A program made the position numbers and the translations under genes. A model generated the notes under the pieces. It did not search any database, was not told where the DNA came from, and saw only the letters and a program-made list of their open reading frames with translations. From contig NZ_BPQM01000070.1 of NCBI RefSeq assembly GCF_022179245.1, positions 1 to 54,562 on the forward strand: a stretch of DNA of 54,562 nucleotides, given 5' to 3'. Positions within the stretch are counted from its first letter, which is position 1; every line of letters starts with the position of its first letter. Below, in pieces: positions 15,541 to 24,027 of the stretch. The stretch is from Methylobacterium gregans (GTDB lineage: Bacteria; Pseudomonadota; Alphaproteobacteria; Rhizobiales; Beijerinckiaceae).

Positions 15541-16544
15541 CCGAGTTCTGGGTCTCGAGCGGCCATCATCTCACGCAGCGGACCGCGGGGGGCGGCCTCG
15601 CGGTCACGGACGAGCTGATCCTCGCTTACCTGGCGCGGCCCGAGCTCGTGCCGCCGGACGAGGCCTGCGCGGCCGAGCGCACGCTCTACGCAGGCCTGAA
15701 GGCCGAGCCGCGCCGCCCGGTCGCGGCGCACGAGATCGCGGCGATCGCCGATGCGGACGCGCGCGAGAACTGGGAGGTGATCCTCGCCTTCCGGGATCGT
15801 CTGCTCAAGGCCCGCTCGGTCGAGGCCGCCTACCTGTCGCTGGCGCGCGGCAACCTGCAGGGCGTGCCCTCGCTGTTCCTGAACCAACTCGTGCACCTGA
15901 TCCTGCGCAACGCCCTCGACGGCTGCGACGACCCCTTCGTGCTGCGGGCGGGCGAGCTGTTCTTCCGGCCTCAGCGGGTCAGCTTCCACGAGGGGCGTGT
16001 GCTGCTGGCCGACGCCGAGGTGATCGCCGCCCGGGAAGGATCCGCGCCGCTCTCGCCGCTCGTGGCGATGCTGGGCAAGGAGGCCGCCAACGAACTCGAC
16101 GTCCTCGGCGAGGCCAATGCCTGGACCTACTGGAGCCGGTCGGACGCCTTCACGATGGCGCTCGACCTCGCCGGGTCGCAGGGCCGCGCGGGGCTCGCGC
16201 GGGTGATCGAGATCTTCGTGCGCCACCTGCTGAACGCCGAGGTGCGGGTCACGCCGCTCGACCGGTTGGAGGATCCCGACTGGCGCTGGTTCGTCGGGCT
16301 CGACGCCGAGGGCACCCGCATCGGCAACGCGCTCTGGCGCGGCGAGGCGCTCGATGCCGCGGCGCGGGCGCGGATGCTCGCCGCCTTCAGCCTCGTCTTC
16401 GAGGACCCTGCACAGGTCGAGCCCTCGGTGGGCACGCGACCAGTCTATCTTCTCCTCGCCTCGCCCCAGGACAAGACGCTGCAGCTGAAGCCGCACAACC
16501 TCGTGGTCGGCTTGCCTCTGGCCGGCGGCCGCGAGGCCGGCTGA
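15537..16544 (+). CDS. DUF6352-type protein of the formate dehydrogenase locus
   Basis: This 335-residue soluble protein begins MTEFWVSSGHHLTQRTAGGG and is mostly helical. Conserved-looking pieces are VEAAYLSLARGNLQGVPSLF, FLNQLVHLILRNALDG, RAGELFFRPQRVSFHEG and PVYLLLASPQDKTLQLKPHN. No enzyme motif is recognised. The start is fixed by the ATGA overlap with the upstream gene. Proteins of this type occur almost only beside formate dehydrogenase genes, to my knowledge, so a dedicated accessory role is likely. About 125 bp without a gene follow. Confidence 0.72.
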   Translation: MTEFWVSSGHHLTQRTAGGGLAVTDELILAYLARPELVPPDEACAAERTLYAGLKAEPRRPVAAHEIAAIADADARENWEVILAFRDRLLKARSVEAAYLSLARGNLQGVPSLFLNQLVHLILRNALDGCDDPFVLRAGELFFRPQRVSFHEGRVLLADAEVIAAREGSAPLSPLVAMLGKEAANELDVLGEANAWTYWSRSDAFTMALDLAGSQGRAGLARVIEIFVRHLLNAEVRVTPLDRLEDPDWRWFVGLDAEGTRIGNALWRGEALDAAARARMLAAFSLVFEDPAQVEPSVGTRPVYLLLASPQDKTLQLKPHNLVVGLPLAGGREAG

Positions 16545-16669
16545 CGACCGGATCAGGCACCGCCGGCCCGCCCCCTTGGAGCGACGTGGAGGTGTCCGGG
16601 CCAGCGGGGGCAAGCGATCGCGTCCCGGTGATCCTACATCACCCACTCATAGCGGTTGAGGTCTGCGCA

Positions 16670-17173
16670 ATGCCCGAGGATCGGTTCGAGGTCGGCATCA
16701 TCGTGGCGCGGCGGCGCCTGAAGGGTCCGTGGGCCGACCATGCCTGGCTACCGGTCGAGGCCCTGCCGGCGGCGCCGGCCGCGGCTCCGGGCACGAAGCT
16801 CTCCGAAACCGAGGACGAGGCGACCTTCTACGCGGGCTCCTACGAGGTCACGCTGCACCCGGCCGAGACCGCGCATTACCGCGACAATCTCGTCTCCGGT
16901 CGGCCCTCCTTATGGGTGGCGCTGCGCGACACGGGCGAGGACGCCTACGCTGTCGCCAGCGTGACCGCCGATCCCTACGAGGGCGAGTCGATGGCCGAGG
17001 GCATCGGTGAGATCGTCGAGGCGGTCCCGATGCCGCCCGAGGTGCAGGCGAAGCTGCTCGCCTTCTTCGAGGCCTTCCACATCGAGCGCAAGTTCGAGAA
17101 GCGCAAGCGCGACCGCGCCGACCCCGAAGCGCTCGCCCACCGCGCGCCGACCCAGCGCGGGAGATCCGAATGA
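16670..17173 (+). CDS. DUF3305 protein
   Basis: The 167-residue protein starts MPEDRFEVGIIVARRRLKGP and has the DUF3305 pattern: WLPVEALP, FYAGSYEVTLHPAETAHYRDN, PSLWVALRD, VTADPYEGESM, then a basic C-terminal helix (ERKFEKRKRDRADP). The paired DUF3305 and DUF3306 genes accompany periplasmic formate dehydrogenases in many proteobacteria, and their biochemical role is unpublished as far as I know. It is cytoplasmic. GAGG nine bases before the ATG is the ribosome site. The long upstream frame is a shadow of the DUF6352 gene. It overlaps DUF3306 by four bases. Confidence 0.82.
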   Translation: MPEDRFEVGIIVARRRLKGPWADHAWLPVEALPAAPAAAPGTKLSETEDEATFYAGSYEVTLHPAETAHYRDNLVSGRPSLWVALRDTGEDAYAVASVTADPYEGESMAEGIGEIVEAVPMPPEVQAKLLAFFEAFHIERKFEKRKRDRADPEALAHRAPTQRGRSE

Positions 17174-17949
17174 GCGACGGCTTCCTCTCCCGCTGGACCC
17201 GCCGCAAGCGCGCGGTTCGGGCAGCCGAGCGCGCCACCGATCGCGGCCTCGAACCGTCCGCGAACGCAGCGGTGGGCGAGGACACGGCCGCTGCCGCGGG
17301 CGCTGCCGAGCGCGACGACTCGGAGGGGATCGTGAACGCGGCGTCGGCTCCGCCCGAGGCCGCCGCTAAGCGTGTCGCGGGCGATCCGGCGGAGCCCGCC
17401 GATCCGGTGCCGGAGCTTCCCGACCTGAACGCGCTCACGCGGGAGAGCGATCTCACCCCGTTCCTCCGGGCAGGCGTCCCTGCGGCACTGCGCAACGCCG
17501 CGCTGCGGCGGATGTGGTCGATCGATCCGGCCATCCGCGACTTCGTCAGCGAGGCGCGGGAATACGCCTACGACTGGAACAGTCCCGGCGGCGTGCCGGG
17601 GCTCGGTCCCCTCCTGCCGAGCGACGACGTGCAGGCGATGCTGCGCAAGATCGTGGGCGGACTGCCGGCGGAGGCCGCAGAGCCCGCGGCCGACGAGAGC
17701 CCGTCACCGCCGGAGGCCGTGGACCCGGATGCGGCCATCGTTCCCGATGCGGAGCCGCCGACGGAGGAGCCCGGGCGCCCCACGCTGGTGGTGCAGGCGT
17801 CGGTGCAGGCGTCGCCCCTTCCGGACGCTCCTCCGTCCCCCGCATCAGCGGAGATTGAGCCCATTACCCCGGCCCCGCAGCGCGCCTCGGATTCCGCCGC
17901 GGCACCCGGACCGCGGCTGCGACGACACGGCGGTGCGAAGCCGGCTTGA
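17170..17949 (+). CDS. DUF3306 protein
   Basis: The 259-residue protein begins MSDGFLSRWTRRKRAVR, the typical DUF3306 start. An Ala/Glu-rich linker follows, and then the conserved core at about residues 78-140: LPDLNALTRESDLTPFLRAGVP, ALRRMWSIDPAIRDF and EYAYDWNSPGGVPG. The remaining 100 residues are Pro/Ala-rich and probably disordered. No catalytic or metal motif is seen. Its start overlaps the DUF3305 stop. It closes the accessory chain, and an AT-rich gap follows before the TorD-like gene. Confidence 0.82.
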   Translation: MSDGFLSRWTRRKRAVRAAERATDRGLEPSANAAVGEDTAAAAGAAERDDSEGIVNAASAPPEAAAKRVAGDPAEPADPVPELPDLNALTRESDLTPFLRAGVPAALRNAALRRMWSIDPAIRDFVSEAREYAYDWNSPGGVPGLGPLLPSDDVQAMLRKIVGGLPAEAAEPAADESPSPPEAVDPDAAIVPDAEPPTEEPGRPTLVVQASVQASPLPDAPPSPASAEIEPITPAPQRASDSAAAPGPRLRRHGGAKPA

Positions 17950-17965
17950 GAAGGCCAAATTTCAG

Positions 17966-17994
17966 TTGCGGGCGATACAAATGCTTTTTAAGAC
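17966..17994 (+). promoter_or_regulatory. Putative promoter of the torD-like/fdh3 genes
   Basis: The 86 bp between the DUF3306 and TorD-like genes are clearly richer in A and T than their surroundings. TTGCGG (17966-17971), 17 bases, TAAGAC (17989-17994) is a weak fit to a vegetative promoter. A second -10-like element, CTCTAAA, lies just downstream. The assignment is tentative. Confidence 0.35.
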
Positions 17995-18035
17995 CACTCT
18001 AAAGTACCGCTCCTGAGGCGGGGTCGGGGAGGCCG

Positions 18036-18671
18036 ATGAGTTCGGTGGCGTCTGCGTTGGAAGGTCCGTTGGCTGGAGCGTCCGGTGGTGGCGCGCCCGT
18101 CGATGAGATCGACGTGGTGCGTGCCGAGCACTACGACCTGCTCGCGCTGCTGCTGGGCCGCGCGCCGGCGCAGGCCCTGCTCGACGGGCTCGCGGCGCTC
18201 GGTCCGGGGGAGGGGGCACTCGGCGCCGCGACCGCGGAGCTGCGTCGCGCGGCGGCGGCCACGGATGCCGGAGCTGTCGAGCGCGAGTTCTTCGAACTCT
18301 TCATCGGGGTCGGGCGGGGCGAGCTTCTGCCTTACGCCTCCTACTACCTCACCGGTTTTCTCAACGAGCGTCCCCTCGCGCGGGTGCGCGAGGATCTCGC
18401 CGCGCTCGGGCTGACCCGGGTCGAGGGGATGAGCGAGCCGGAGGACCACCTCGCATTCCTGCTGGAGATCATGGCGGGGCTCGCGGCCGGACGGTTCGGG
18501 GCGGAGAATGGTGCCGCGAGGCGCTTCTTCGACCGGCACGTCGCGCCCTGGGCACCCCGCCTCTTCGCAGACCTCGAACGGGCGAAGTCTGCCCGCTTCT
18601 ACCGCGCGGTCGGCGGGCTCGGCCGCGTCTTCCTTGAGGTGGAGGCGGAAGCCTTCCGGATGGATGCGTGA
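18036..18671 (+). CDS. TorD/DmsD-family chaperone for formate dehydrogenase
   Basis: Proteins of this family bind the Tat signal of a molybdoenzyme catalytic subunit and hold it in the cytoplasm until the cofactor is in place. The 211-residue all-helical protein has the typical segments EHYDLLALLLGRAP, FFELFIGVGRGELLPYASYYLTG, VREDLAALGL, EPEDHLAFLLEIM and FDRHVAPWAPRLFADLE. It lies just before the fdh3 genes, which makes Fdh3A its obvious client. The start at 18036 is preceded by a GGGGAGG ribosome site. Confidence 0.88.
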   Translation: MSSVASALEGPLAGASGGGAPVDEIDVVRAEHYDLLALLLGRAPAQALLDGLAALGPGEGALGAATAELRRAAAATDAGAVEREFFELFIGVGRGELLPYASYYLTGFLNERPLARVREDLAALGLTRVEGMSEPEDHLAFLLEIMAGLAAGRFGAENGAARRFFDRHVAPWAPRLFADLERAKSARFYRAVGGLGRVFLEVEAEAFRMDA

Positions 18672-18762
18672 CGGCGGCTCGGGGCGCTCGCCCCGGGCTT
18701 GATACGAATGGGATCGCGGCGCGTTGTCCTCGCGGGCACGCGCCACTCTAGGAGATGGATCG

Positions 18763-19005
18763 ATGCGACAGGATCCGAAGACACTCGGTCGTCGCCAGTT
18801 CTTCCGGGCGCTGGGCGGCAGCACCGTGGCGGCGGCGGCCGCGGTCGCCTCCCCGATGAGCGCGACGGAGGCGCAGGCCTACGATCCCGGCAATGCCGAG
18901 ACCAAGGCCCGCTACCGGGAGAGCGACCACGTGAAGGCGTTCTACCGGACCAACGGCTACGAGACGCTCCTGAAGAACCCCGATCCCGCTCCGGGCACGA
19001 AGTGA
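18763..19005 (+). CDS. Small Tat-signal protein of the formate dehydrogenase region
   Basis: This 80-residue protein has a twin-arginine signal (RRQFFRALGGSTVAAAAAVA, cleaved near AQA) and a short mature part (YRESDHVKAFYRTNGYETLL). It matches the known formate_TAT family of small proteins encoded just before FDH alpha subunits. It may be a tiny extra subunit or an assembly factor exported with the enzyme. ATG 18763 is chosen because AGGAG lies eight bases upstream. Seven bases separate it from fdh3A. Confidence 0.82.
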   Translation: MRQDPKTLGRRQFFRALGGSTVAAAAAVASPMSATEAQAYDPGNAETKARYRESDHVKAFYRTNGYETLLKNPDPAPGTK

Positions 19006-19012
19006 GTCTGCC

Positions 19013-21955
19013 ATGCTGACGAAGCGTAAGAGCGGCGAGGCGAGCCGCAGCAAGCACCAGGCGGTCGCCGCGGGCCTGGCCTCGGGCGTGCTCGACCGGC
19101 GCGCCTTCCTGCGCCGGTCCGGCCTGACGGCCGGGGCGCTGGCCGCCGCCGGCACGATTCAGCTCGGCGCCGTGCGCCGGGCGGAGGCCGCCGGCTCGTC
19201 CGCGGTCGGCCCCGACACGGTGATCAAGAAGAACGTCTGCACCCACTGCTCGGTGGGCTGCACGGTCACGGCCGAAGTCGTGAACGGCGTCTGGGTCGGC
19301 CAGGAGCCGTCCTGGGCGAGCCCGATCAACCGCGGCACGCACTGCGCCAAGGGCGCGGCGATCCGCGAGCTGGTCTCGTCGGACCGCCGCCTCAAGTACC
19401 CGATGAAGCTCGAGGGCGGTCAGTGGAAGCGGGTCTCCTGGGAGCAGGCGATCGACGAGATCGGCGATAAGCTCCAGGCGATCCGTGAGAAGAACGGCGC
19501 CGATTCCGTCTACTGGCTGGGTTCGGCGAAGTTCACCAACGAAGCCGCCTACCTGATGCGCAAGTTCGGTGCTCTCTGGGGCACGAACTCGGTCGACCAT
19601 CAGGCCCGCATCTGCCACTCGACGACGGTCGCGGGCGTGGCCAACACCTGGGGCTACGGCGCCCAGACGAACTCCTACAACGACATCCGCAACGCCAAGA
19701 CGATGATCATCCTCGGCGGCAACCCCGCCGAGGCGCACCCGATCTCCATGCAGCACGTGCTGTCCGGCAAGGAGATCAACCGCGCCAATATGATCGTCAT
19801 CGATCCGCGCTTCACCCGCACGGCGGCGCACGCCACCGAGTACGTGCGCATCCGCTCCGGCACCGACATCCCGGTGGTCTGGGGCATCCTCTGGCACATC
19901 TTCCAGAACGGCTGGGAGGACAAGGACTTCATCGCCAAGCGCGTCTACGCGATGGACGACGTCCGCAAGGAGGTCGCCAAGTGGACGCCCGACGAGGTCG
20001 AGCGCGTCTCGGGCGTGCCGGGCGAGCAGCTGCGGCGCGTGGCGGAGAAGTTCGCTAAGGAGAAGCCCGCCACGCTGATCTGGTGCATGGGCGCGACCCA
20101 GCACACGGTCGGCACGGCGAACGTGCGCGCGCTCTGCATCCTGTGCCTGGCCACCGGCAACGTCGGCAAGCCCGGCACCGGCGCCAACATCTTCCGCGGC
20201 CACACCAACGTGCAGGGCGCGACCGATCTCGGCCTCGATGTGACGACGCTGCCACTCTACTACGGCCTCGTCGAGGGCGGCTGGCGGCACTGGGCCCGCG
20301 TCTGGGACGTGCCCTACGAGTGGCTGCAGTCGCGCTTCGACGAGGTTCCGGCGACGGGCGGCCGCAAGGGCCGGACGCGCAAGGAGAACATGGAGGCGCC
20401 CGGCATCACGTCCACGCGCTGGTTCGACGCCGTCAACCTGCCGCCAGAGCAGATCGACCAGCGCAGCCCGCTCAAGGCCTTCATGATCTTCGGCCACGGC
20501 GGCAACACGGTCACCCGCCTGCCCGAGGCGATCGAGGGCATGAACAAGCTCGAGCTGATGGTGGTGGCCGACCCCCATCCCACCACCTTCGCAGCGCTCG
20601 ATGCCCGGCAGGACAACACCTACCTGCTGCCGATCTGCACCTCGCTGGAGATGGACGGCTCGCGCACGGCCTCGAACCGCTCGATCCAGTGGGGCGAGCA
20701 GATCGTTCAGCCGGCCTTCGAGTCGAAGAACGACTACGAGGTGCTCTACCGCCTCGCGGAAAAGCTCGGCTTCGCCGACAAGCTCTGCAAGAACATCAAG
20801 GTCGTCGACGGCGTCCCGGATGCCGAGGACATCCTGCGGGAGATCAACCGCGGCGGCTGGTCGACCGGCTATTGCGGGCAGTCGCCGGAGCGCCTGAAGG
20901 CGCACATGCGCAACCAGCACAAGTTCGACCTCGTGACGCTGCGCGCGCCCAAGGACGATCCGGAGGTCGGCGGCGACTATTACGGCCTGCCCTGGCCGTG
21001 CTGGGGCAAGCCGGAGCTGCGCCACCCCGGTTCGGCGATCCTCTACAACACCGAGATGCACGTGAAGGAGGGCGGCGGAACCTTCCGCGCCCGCTTCGGC
21101 ACCGAGCGCAACGGCGCGACCCTGCTCGCCGAGGATTCCTTCTCGAAGGGCTCCGATCTCACGGACGGCTACCCGGAGTTCACCTTCGGGGTGTTCAAGA
21201 AGCTCGGCTGGGACAAGGACCTGACCGCGGACGAGCTCGCCACGATCCTGAAGATCGGCGGCGAGAAGCCCGACACGGTCAGCTGGGCGACCGACCTCTC
21301 CGGCGGTATCCAGCGCGTCTGCCTGGAGCACGGCGTCACGCCCTTCGGCAACGGCAAGGCCCGGGCGAATGCCTGGAATCTGCCCGACCCGGTGCCGGTC
21401 CACCGCGAGCCGATCTACTCGCCGCGGCCCGACCTCGTCGCCAAGTACCCGACCCGGCCGGACGAGCGGCAGCTGCGCGTGCCGAATATCGGTTTCTCGG
21501 TGCAGAAGGCGGCGGTCGATCGGAACGTCGTCAAGGACTTCCCGATCATCCTCACCTCGGGTCGCCTCGTCGAGTACGAGGGCGGCGGCGAGGAGACCCG
21601 CTCGAATCCGTGGCTGGCCGAACTGCAGCAGGACATGTTCGTCGAGATCAACACCGGCGACGCGTCCGAGCGCGGCATCAAGGACGGCCAGTGGGTCTGG
21701 GTCACGGGCCCCGAGAACGTCGCCAAGACCAAGGTGAAGGCGCTGGTCACCGACCGCGTCGGCAAGGGCGTGGCCTTCATGCCCTTCCACTTCTCCGGTT
21801 GGTACCAGGGTAAGGATATGCGCGACTATTACCCGAAGGGCACCGACCCGGTCGTGCTCGGCGAGAGCGTCAACACCGTCACCACCTACGGCTTCGATCC
21901 TGTCACGGGCATGCAGGAGACGAAGTGCACCCTGTGCCAGATTCAGGCGGCCTGA
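19013..21955 (+). CDS. fdh3A: Formate dehydrogenase catalytic (alpha) subunit, periplasmic FDH3 type
   Basis: This 980-residue bis-MGD enzyme oxidises formate to CO2. It has a Tat signal (DRRAFLRRSGLTAGALAAAG), so it is exported folded to the periplasm. One 4Fe-4S cluster is bound by C76, C79, C83 and C111. The metal ligand is Cys201 followed by His202 in QARICHSTTVAG, the place of selenocysteine in E. coli FdnG/FdoG; codon 201 is TGC. Pterin-binding pieces such as ILGGNPAEAHP are present. A metal choice of molybdenum or tungsten cannot be read directly, but a tungstate transporter lies nearby. It is followed by fdh3B and fdh3C. Confidence 0.93.
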   Translation: MLTKRKSGEASRSKHQAVAAGLASGVLDRRAFLRRSGLTAGALAAAGTIQLGAVRRAEAAGSSAVGPDTVIKKNVCTHCSVGCTVTAEVVNGVWVGQEPSWASPINRGTHCAKGAAIRELVSSDRRLKYPMKLEGGQWKRVSWEQAIDEIGDKLQAIREKNGADSVYWLGSAKFTNEAAYLMRKFGALWGTNSVDHQARICHSTTVAGVANTWGYGAQTNSYNDIRNAKTMIILGGNPAEAHPISMQHVLSGKEINRANMIVIDPRFTRTAAHATEYVRIRSGTDIPVVWGILWHIFQNGWEDKDFIAKRVYAMDDVRKEVAKWTPDEVERVSGVPGEQLRRVAEKFAKEKPATLIWCMGATQHTVGTANVRALCILCLATGNVGKPGTGANIFRGHTNVQGATDLGLDVTTLPLYYGLVEGGWRHWARVWDVPYEWLQSRFDEVPATGGRKGRTRKENMEAPGITSTRWFDAVNLPPEQIDQRSPLKAFMIFGHGGNTVTRLPEAIEGMNKLELMVVADPHPTTFAALDARQDNTYLLPICTSLEMDGSRTASNRSIQWGEQIVQPAFESKNDYEVLYRLAEKLGFADKLCKNIKVVDGVPDAEDILREINRGGWSTGYCGQSPERLKAHMRNQHKFDLVTLRAPKDDPEVGGDYYGLPWPCWGKPELRHPGSAILYNTEMHVKEGGGTFRARFGTERNGATLLAEDSFSKGSDLTDGYPEFTFGVFKKLGWDKDLTADELATILKIGGEKPDTVSWATDLSGGIQRVCLEHGVTPFGNGKARANAWNLPDPVPVHREPIYSPRPDLVAKYPTRPDERQLRVPNIGFSVQKAAVDRNVVKDFPIILTSGRLVEYEGGGEETRSNPWLAELQQDMFVEINTGDASERGIKDGQWVWVTGPENVAKTKVKALVTDRVGKGVAFMPFHFSGWYQGKDMRDYYPKGTDPVVLGESVNTVTTYGFDPVTGMQETKCTLCQIQAA

Positions 21956-21971
21956 GAGGAGCGACCCGACC

Positions 21972-22568
21972 ATGGCCCGCATGAAATTCCTCTGCGACGC
22001 GGATCGCTGCATCGAGTGCAACGCCTGCGTCACGGCCTGCAAGAACGAGCACGAGGTGCCCTGGGGCATCAACCGGCGCCGCGTCGTCACGCTGAACGAC
22101 GGCAAGCCCGGCGAGCGCTCTGTCTCGATGGCCTGCATGCACTGCACCGACGCGCCCTGCGCGGCGGTGTGCCCGGTGAACTGCTTCTACACCACGGCCG
22201 ACGCGGTGGTGCTGCACTCGAAGGACATCTGCATCGGGTGCGGCTACTGCTTCTACGCCTGCCCGTTCGGTGCGCCCCAGTATCCGCGCGTCGGCAATTT
22301 CGGCTCGCGCGGCAAGATGGACAAGTGCACCTACTGCTCCGGCGGCCCTGAGCCCGATTTCTCGACCGCCGAGTACGAGAAGTACGGCTCGAACCGCCTG
22401 GCCGAGGGCAAGCTGCCGCTCTGCGCCGAGATGTGCTCGACCAAGGCGCTGCTCGCGGGCGACGGCGAAATGATCGCCGAGATCTACAAGCAGCGGGTGA
22501 TCAAGCGCGGCTACGGCTCCGGCGCCTGGGGCTGGAAGACGGCCTACCGCGAGACCATCGCGATCTGA
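21972..22568 (+). CDS. fdh3B: Formate dehydrogenase FDH3 iron-sulfur (beta) subunit
   Basis: This 198-residue electron-transfer subunit carries electrons from Fdh3A to the cytochrome b subunit. Four cysteine groups for 4Fe-4S clusters are visible: CIECNACVTACK, CMHCTDAPCAAVCPVNC, CIGCGYCFYACPFGAP and CTYCSGG paired with CAEMCSTKA. Unlike E. coli FdnH it has no C-terminal membrane helix and ends at YRETIAI, so it must be held by the other subunits. It is carried to the periplasm presumably with Fdh3A, as it has no signal of its own. It lies 16 bp after fdh3A. Confidence 0.93.
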   Translation: MARMKFLCDADRCIECNACVTACKNEHEVPWGINRRRVVTLNDGKPGERSVSMACMHCTDAPCAAVCPVNCFYTTADAVVLHSKDICIGCGYCFYACPFGAPQYPRVGNFGSRGKMDKCTYCSGGPEPDFSTAEYEKYGSNRLAEGKLPLCAEMCSTKALLAGDGEMIAEIYKQRVIKRGYGSGAWGWKTAYRETIAI

Positions 22569-22578
22569 CGCGGAACCC

Positions 22579-22604
22579 GGCGCCGCGGCGTGAGCCGCGG
22601 CGCC
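22579..22604 (+). other. Strong intercistronic stem-loop between fdh3B and fdh3C
   Basis: An 11-bp perfect inverted repeat (GGCGCCGCGGC and GCCGCGGCGCC) encloses the loop GTGA, a GNRA-type tetraloop in RNA. It is not followed by a T run, so it is unlikely to be a normal terminator. It may block 3' exonucleases and set the ratio of fdh3AB to fdh3C message. Confidence 0.6.
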
Positions 22605-22630
22605 CATCCCTCGACCTGAAAGGAACGCCG

Positions 22631-23668
22631 ATGCGGCGGGCATTGACGCTTCTCAGCACCCTCCTGCTGGCGACGACGCTGTGGGCGGCGCCGGGTGTCG
22701 CCGGGTTGGCGCACGCGCAGAACCCCATCCAGGCCGACGGCCAGAACCCGATGGGTGCGCGGCCGACTGCGGATTCGGTCAACGAGGAGTTCCTGTTCAA
22801 GCAGGCCCCGAAGATCTCGGGCCGGATCAGCATTCCGGACGGCAAGGCCGCCAACCTGATCCAGCCGCAGGGCCGCGAGTACCAGATGTTCCGCGAGGGC
22901 TGGCTGCCCTGGATCGGGGCGCTGGCCATCCTCGGCATGCTCGGCGCGCTGGCCGTCTTCTTCCTCTGGCGCGGCCGGATCATCACCGAGCACAGCCAGG
23001 AATCGGGTCGCAAGATCCTGCGCTTCAACGCCTTCGAGCGCTTCACGCACTGGATGACGGCGGTGTGCTTCATCATCCTGTCGCTGTCGGGTCTGAACTA
23101 CATCTTCGGCAAGCGCCTGCTGATGCCGCTGATCGGGCCCGACGCCTTCGGCGCCCTCGCCCAGTGGGCCAAGTACAGCCACGTCTACCTCGCCTGGCCG
23201 TTCATGTTCGGCGTGGTGATGATGTTCGTCGTCTGGATCCGCGACAACATCCCGAACCGCATCGACTGGGAGTGGATCAAGGCCGGCGGTGGCATCATCG
23301 GCCACAAGCACCCGCATGCCGGCCGCTTCAACGCGGGCCAGAAGGGCGTGTTCTGGATGGTCGCGAGCTTCGGCGCGGCGATGGGCGTCACCGGCCTGAT
23401 GATGCTCTTCCCCTTCGCGCTCGTCGACATCAACGGGATGCAGATCATGCAGGTGATCCACTCCCTGATCGGGATCGTGTTCATCGCCGGCATCCTCGCC
23501 CACATCTACATCGGCACGCTCGGTATGAAGGGCGCCTACGACGCGATGGGCAGCGGCAAGGTCGATCTCGCCTGGGCGCGCGCGCACCACGACCTCTGGG
23601 TGGAGAAGGAGCAGGCGCGCACCGCGAGCGGTCCGCAGCTCGGCGGCCGCCCAGCACCGGCCGAGTGA
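22631..23668 (+). CDS. fdh3C: Formate dehydrogenase cytochrome b (gamma) subunit
   Basis: This 345-residue subunit anchors the enzyme and passes electrons to the quinone pool through heme b. After a signal-like N-terminus (LLSTLLLATTLWAAPGVAGLAHAQ) and a periplasmic stretch come hydrophobic helices WIGALAILGMLGALAVFFLW, FTHWMTAVCFIILSLSGL, YLAWPFMFGVVMMFVVWI, GVFWMVASFGAAMGVTGLMM and VIHSLIGIVFIAGILAHIYI. Histidines inside them (such as H140 and H184, and those in VIHS and LAHIY) are heme candidates. It is longer than E. coli FdnI (about 217) because of the N-terminal extension. AAGGA seven bases before the ATG fixes the start. Confidence 0.92.
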   Translation: MRRALTLLSTLLLATTLWAAPGVAGLAHAQNPIQADGQNPMGARPTADSVNEEFLFKQAPKISGRISIPDGKAANLIQPQGREYQMFREGWLPWIGALAILGMLGALAVFFLWRGRIITEHSQESGRKILRFNAFERFTHWMTAVCFIILSLSGLNYIFGKRLLMPLIGPDAFGALAQWAKYSHVYLAWPFMFGVVMMFVVWIRDNIPNRIDWEWIKAGGGIIGHKHPHAGRFNAGQKGVFWMVASFGAAMGVTGLMMLFPFALVDINGMQIMQVIHSLIGIVFIAGILAHIYIGTLGMKGAYDAMGSGKVDLAWARAHHDLWVEKEQARTASGPQLGGRPAPAE

Positions 23669-23720
23669 GCGCGGCGGCACCGCAGCACGTGGTCTCAAGC
23701 CCCGATCGGGAACTGCATCG

Positions 23721-23960
23721 ATGAAAGCCTTTATCGCCGCCGTGGTCGCCGCCCTCCTGCTCGGGGTGGGAGCCATGCTGGCCCTGACGAGCAACCAGAA
23801 GTTCGCCTACCAGGCCTTCGCGACCTCGGGCGCCCGGGTGTCCGAACCCGGAACGAACCTTGTCGGGCCGCGCTGGAACGGCGACCCAACCCCCGGCGAG
23901 TTCGAGGGCGAGCCCCACGGCAAGGCCGAGGGCGCGGCGTCCCACCCGAAGCGCTCCTGA
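23721..23960 (+). CDS. Small single-span membrane protein after fdh3C
   Basis: This 79-residue protein has one N-terminal hydrophobic segment (FIAAVVAALLLGVGAMLAL) and a polar remainder with FAYQAFATSGARVSEPGTNLVGPRWNG. The helix may be an uncleaved anchor with the tail in the periplasm. It lies 52 bp after fdh3C and shares its direction, so it is probably part of the same transcript and may be an extra small subunit or assembly factor. No known family is recognised. Confidence 0.65.
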   Translation: MKAFIAAVVAALLLGVGAMLALTSNQKFAYQAFATSGARVSEPGTNLVGPRWNGDPTPGEFEGEPHGKAEGAASHPKRS

Positions 23961-24027
23961 GATCTGCCAGCGGCCTGCCGGCGGTACCCCGGTGCCGGAA
24001 ACGATGTGTTTTGAGGGAGCCTGTCCG

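Noticed and set aside
19613..19615. Selenocysteine codon in fdh3A
   Set aside because: The ligand codon is TGC (cysteine); no in-frame TGA is needed.
18599..22147. 1182-codon minus-strand frame opposite fdh3A
   Set aside because: No family motif; it is the antisense of a strongly conserved gene whose third-position GC bias removes stops.
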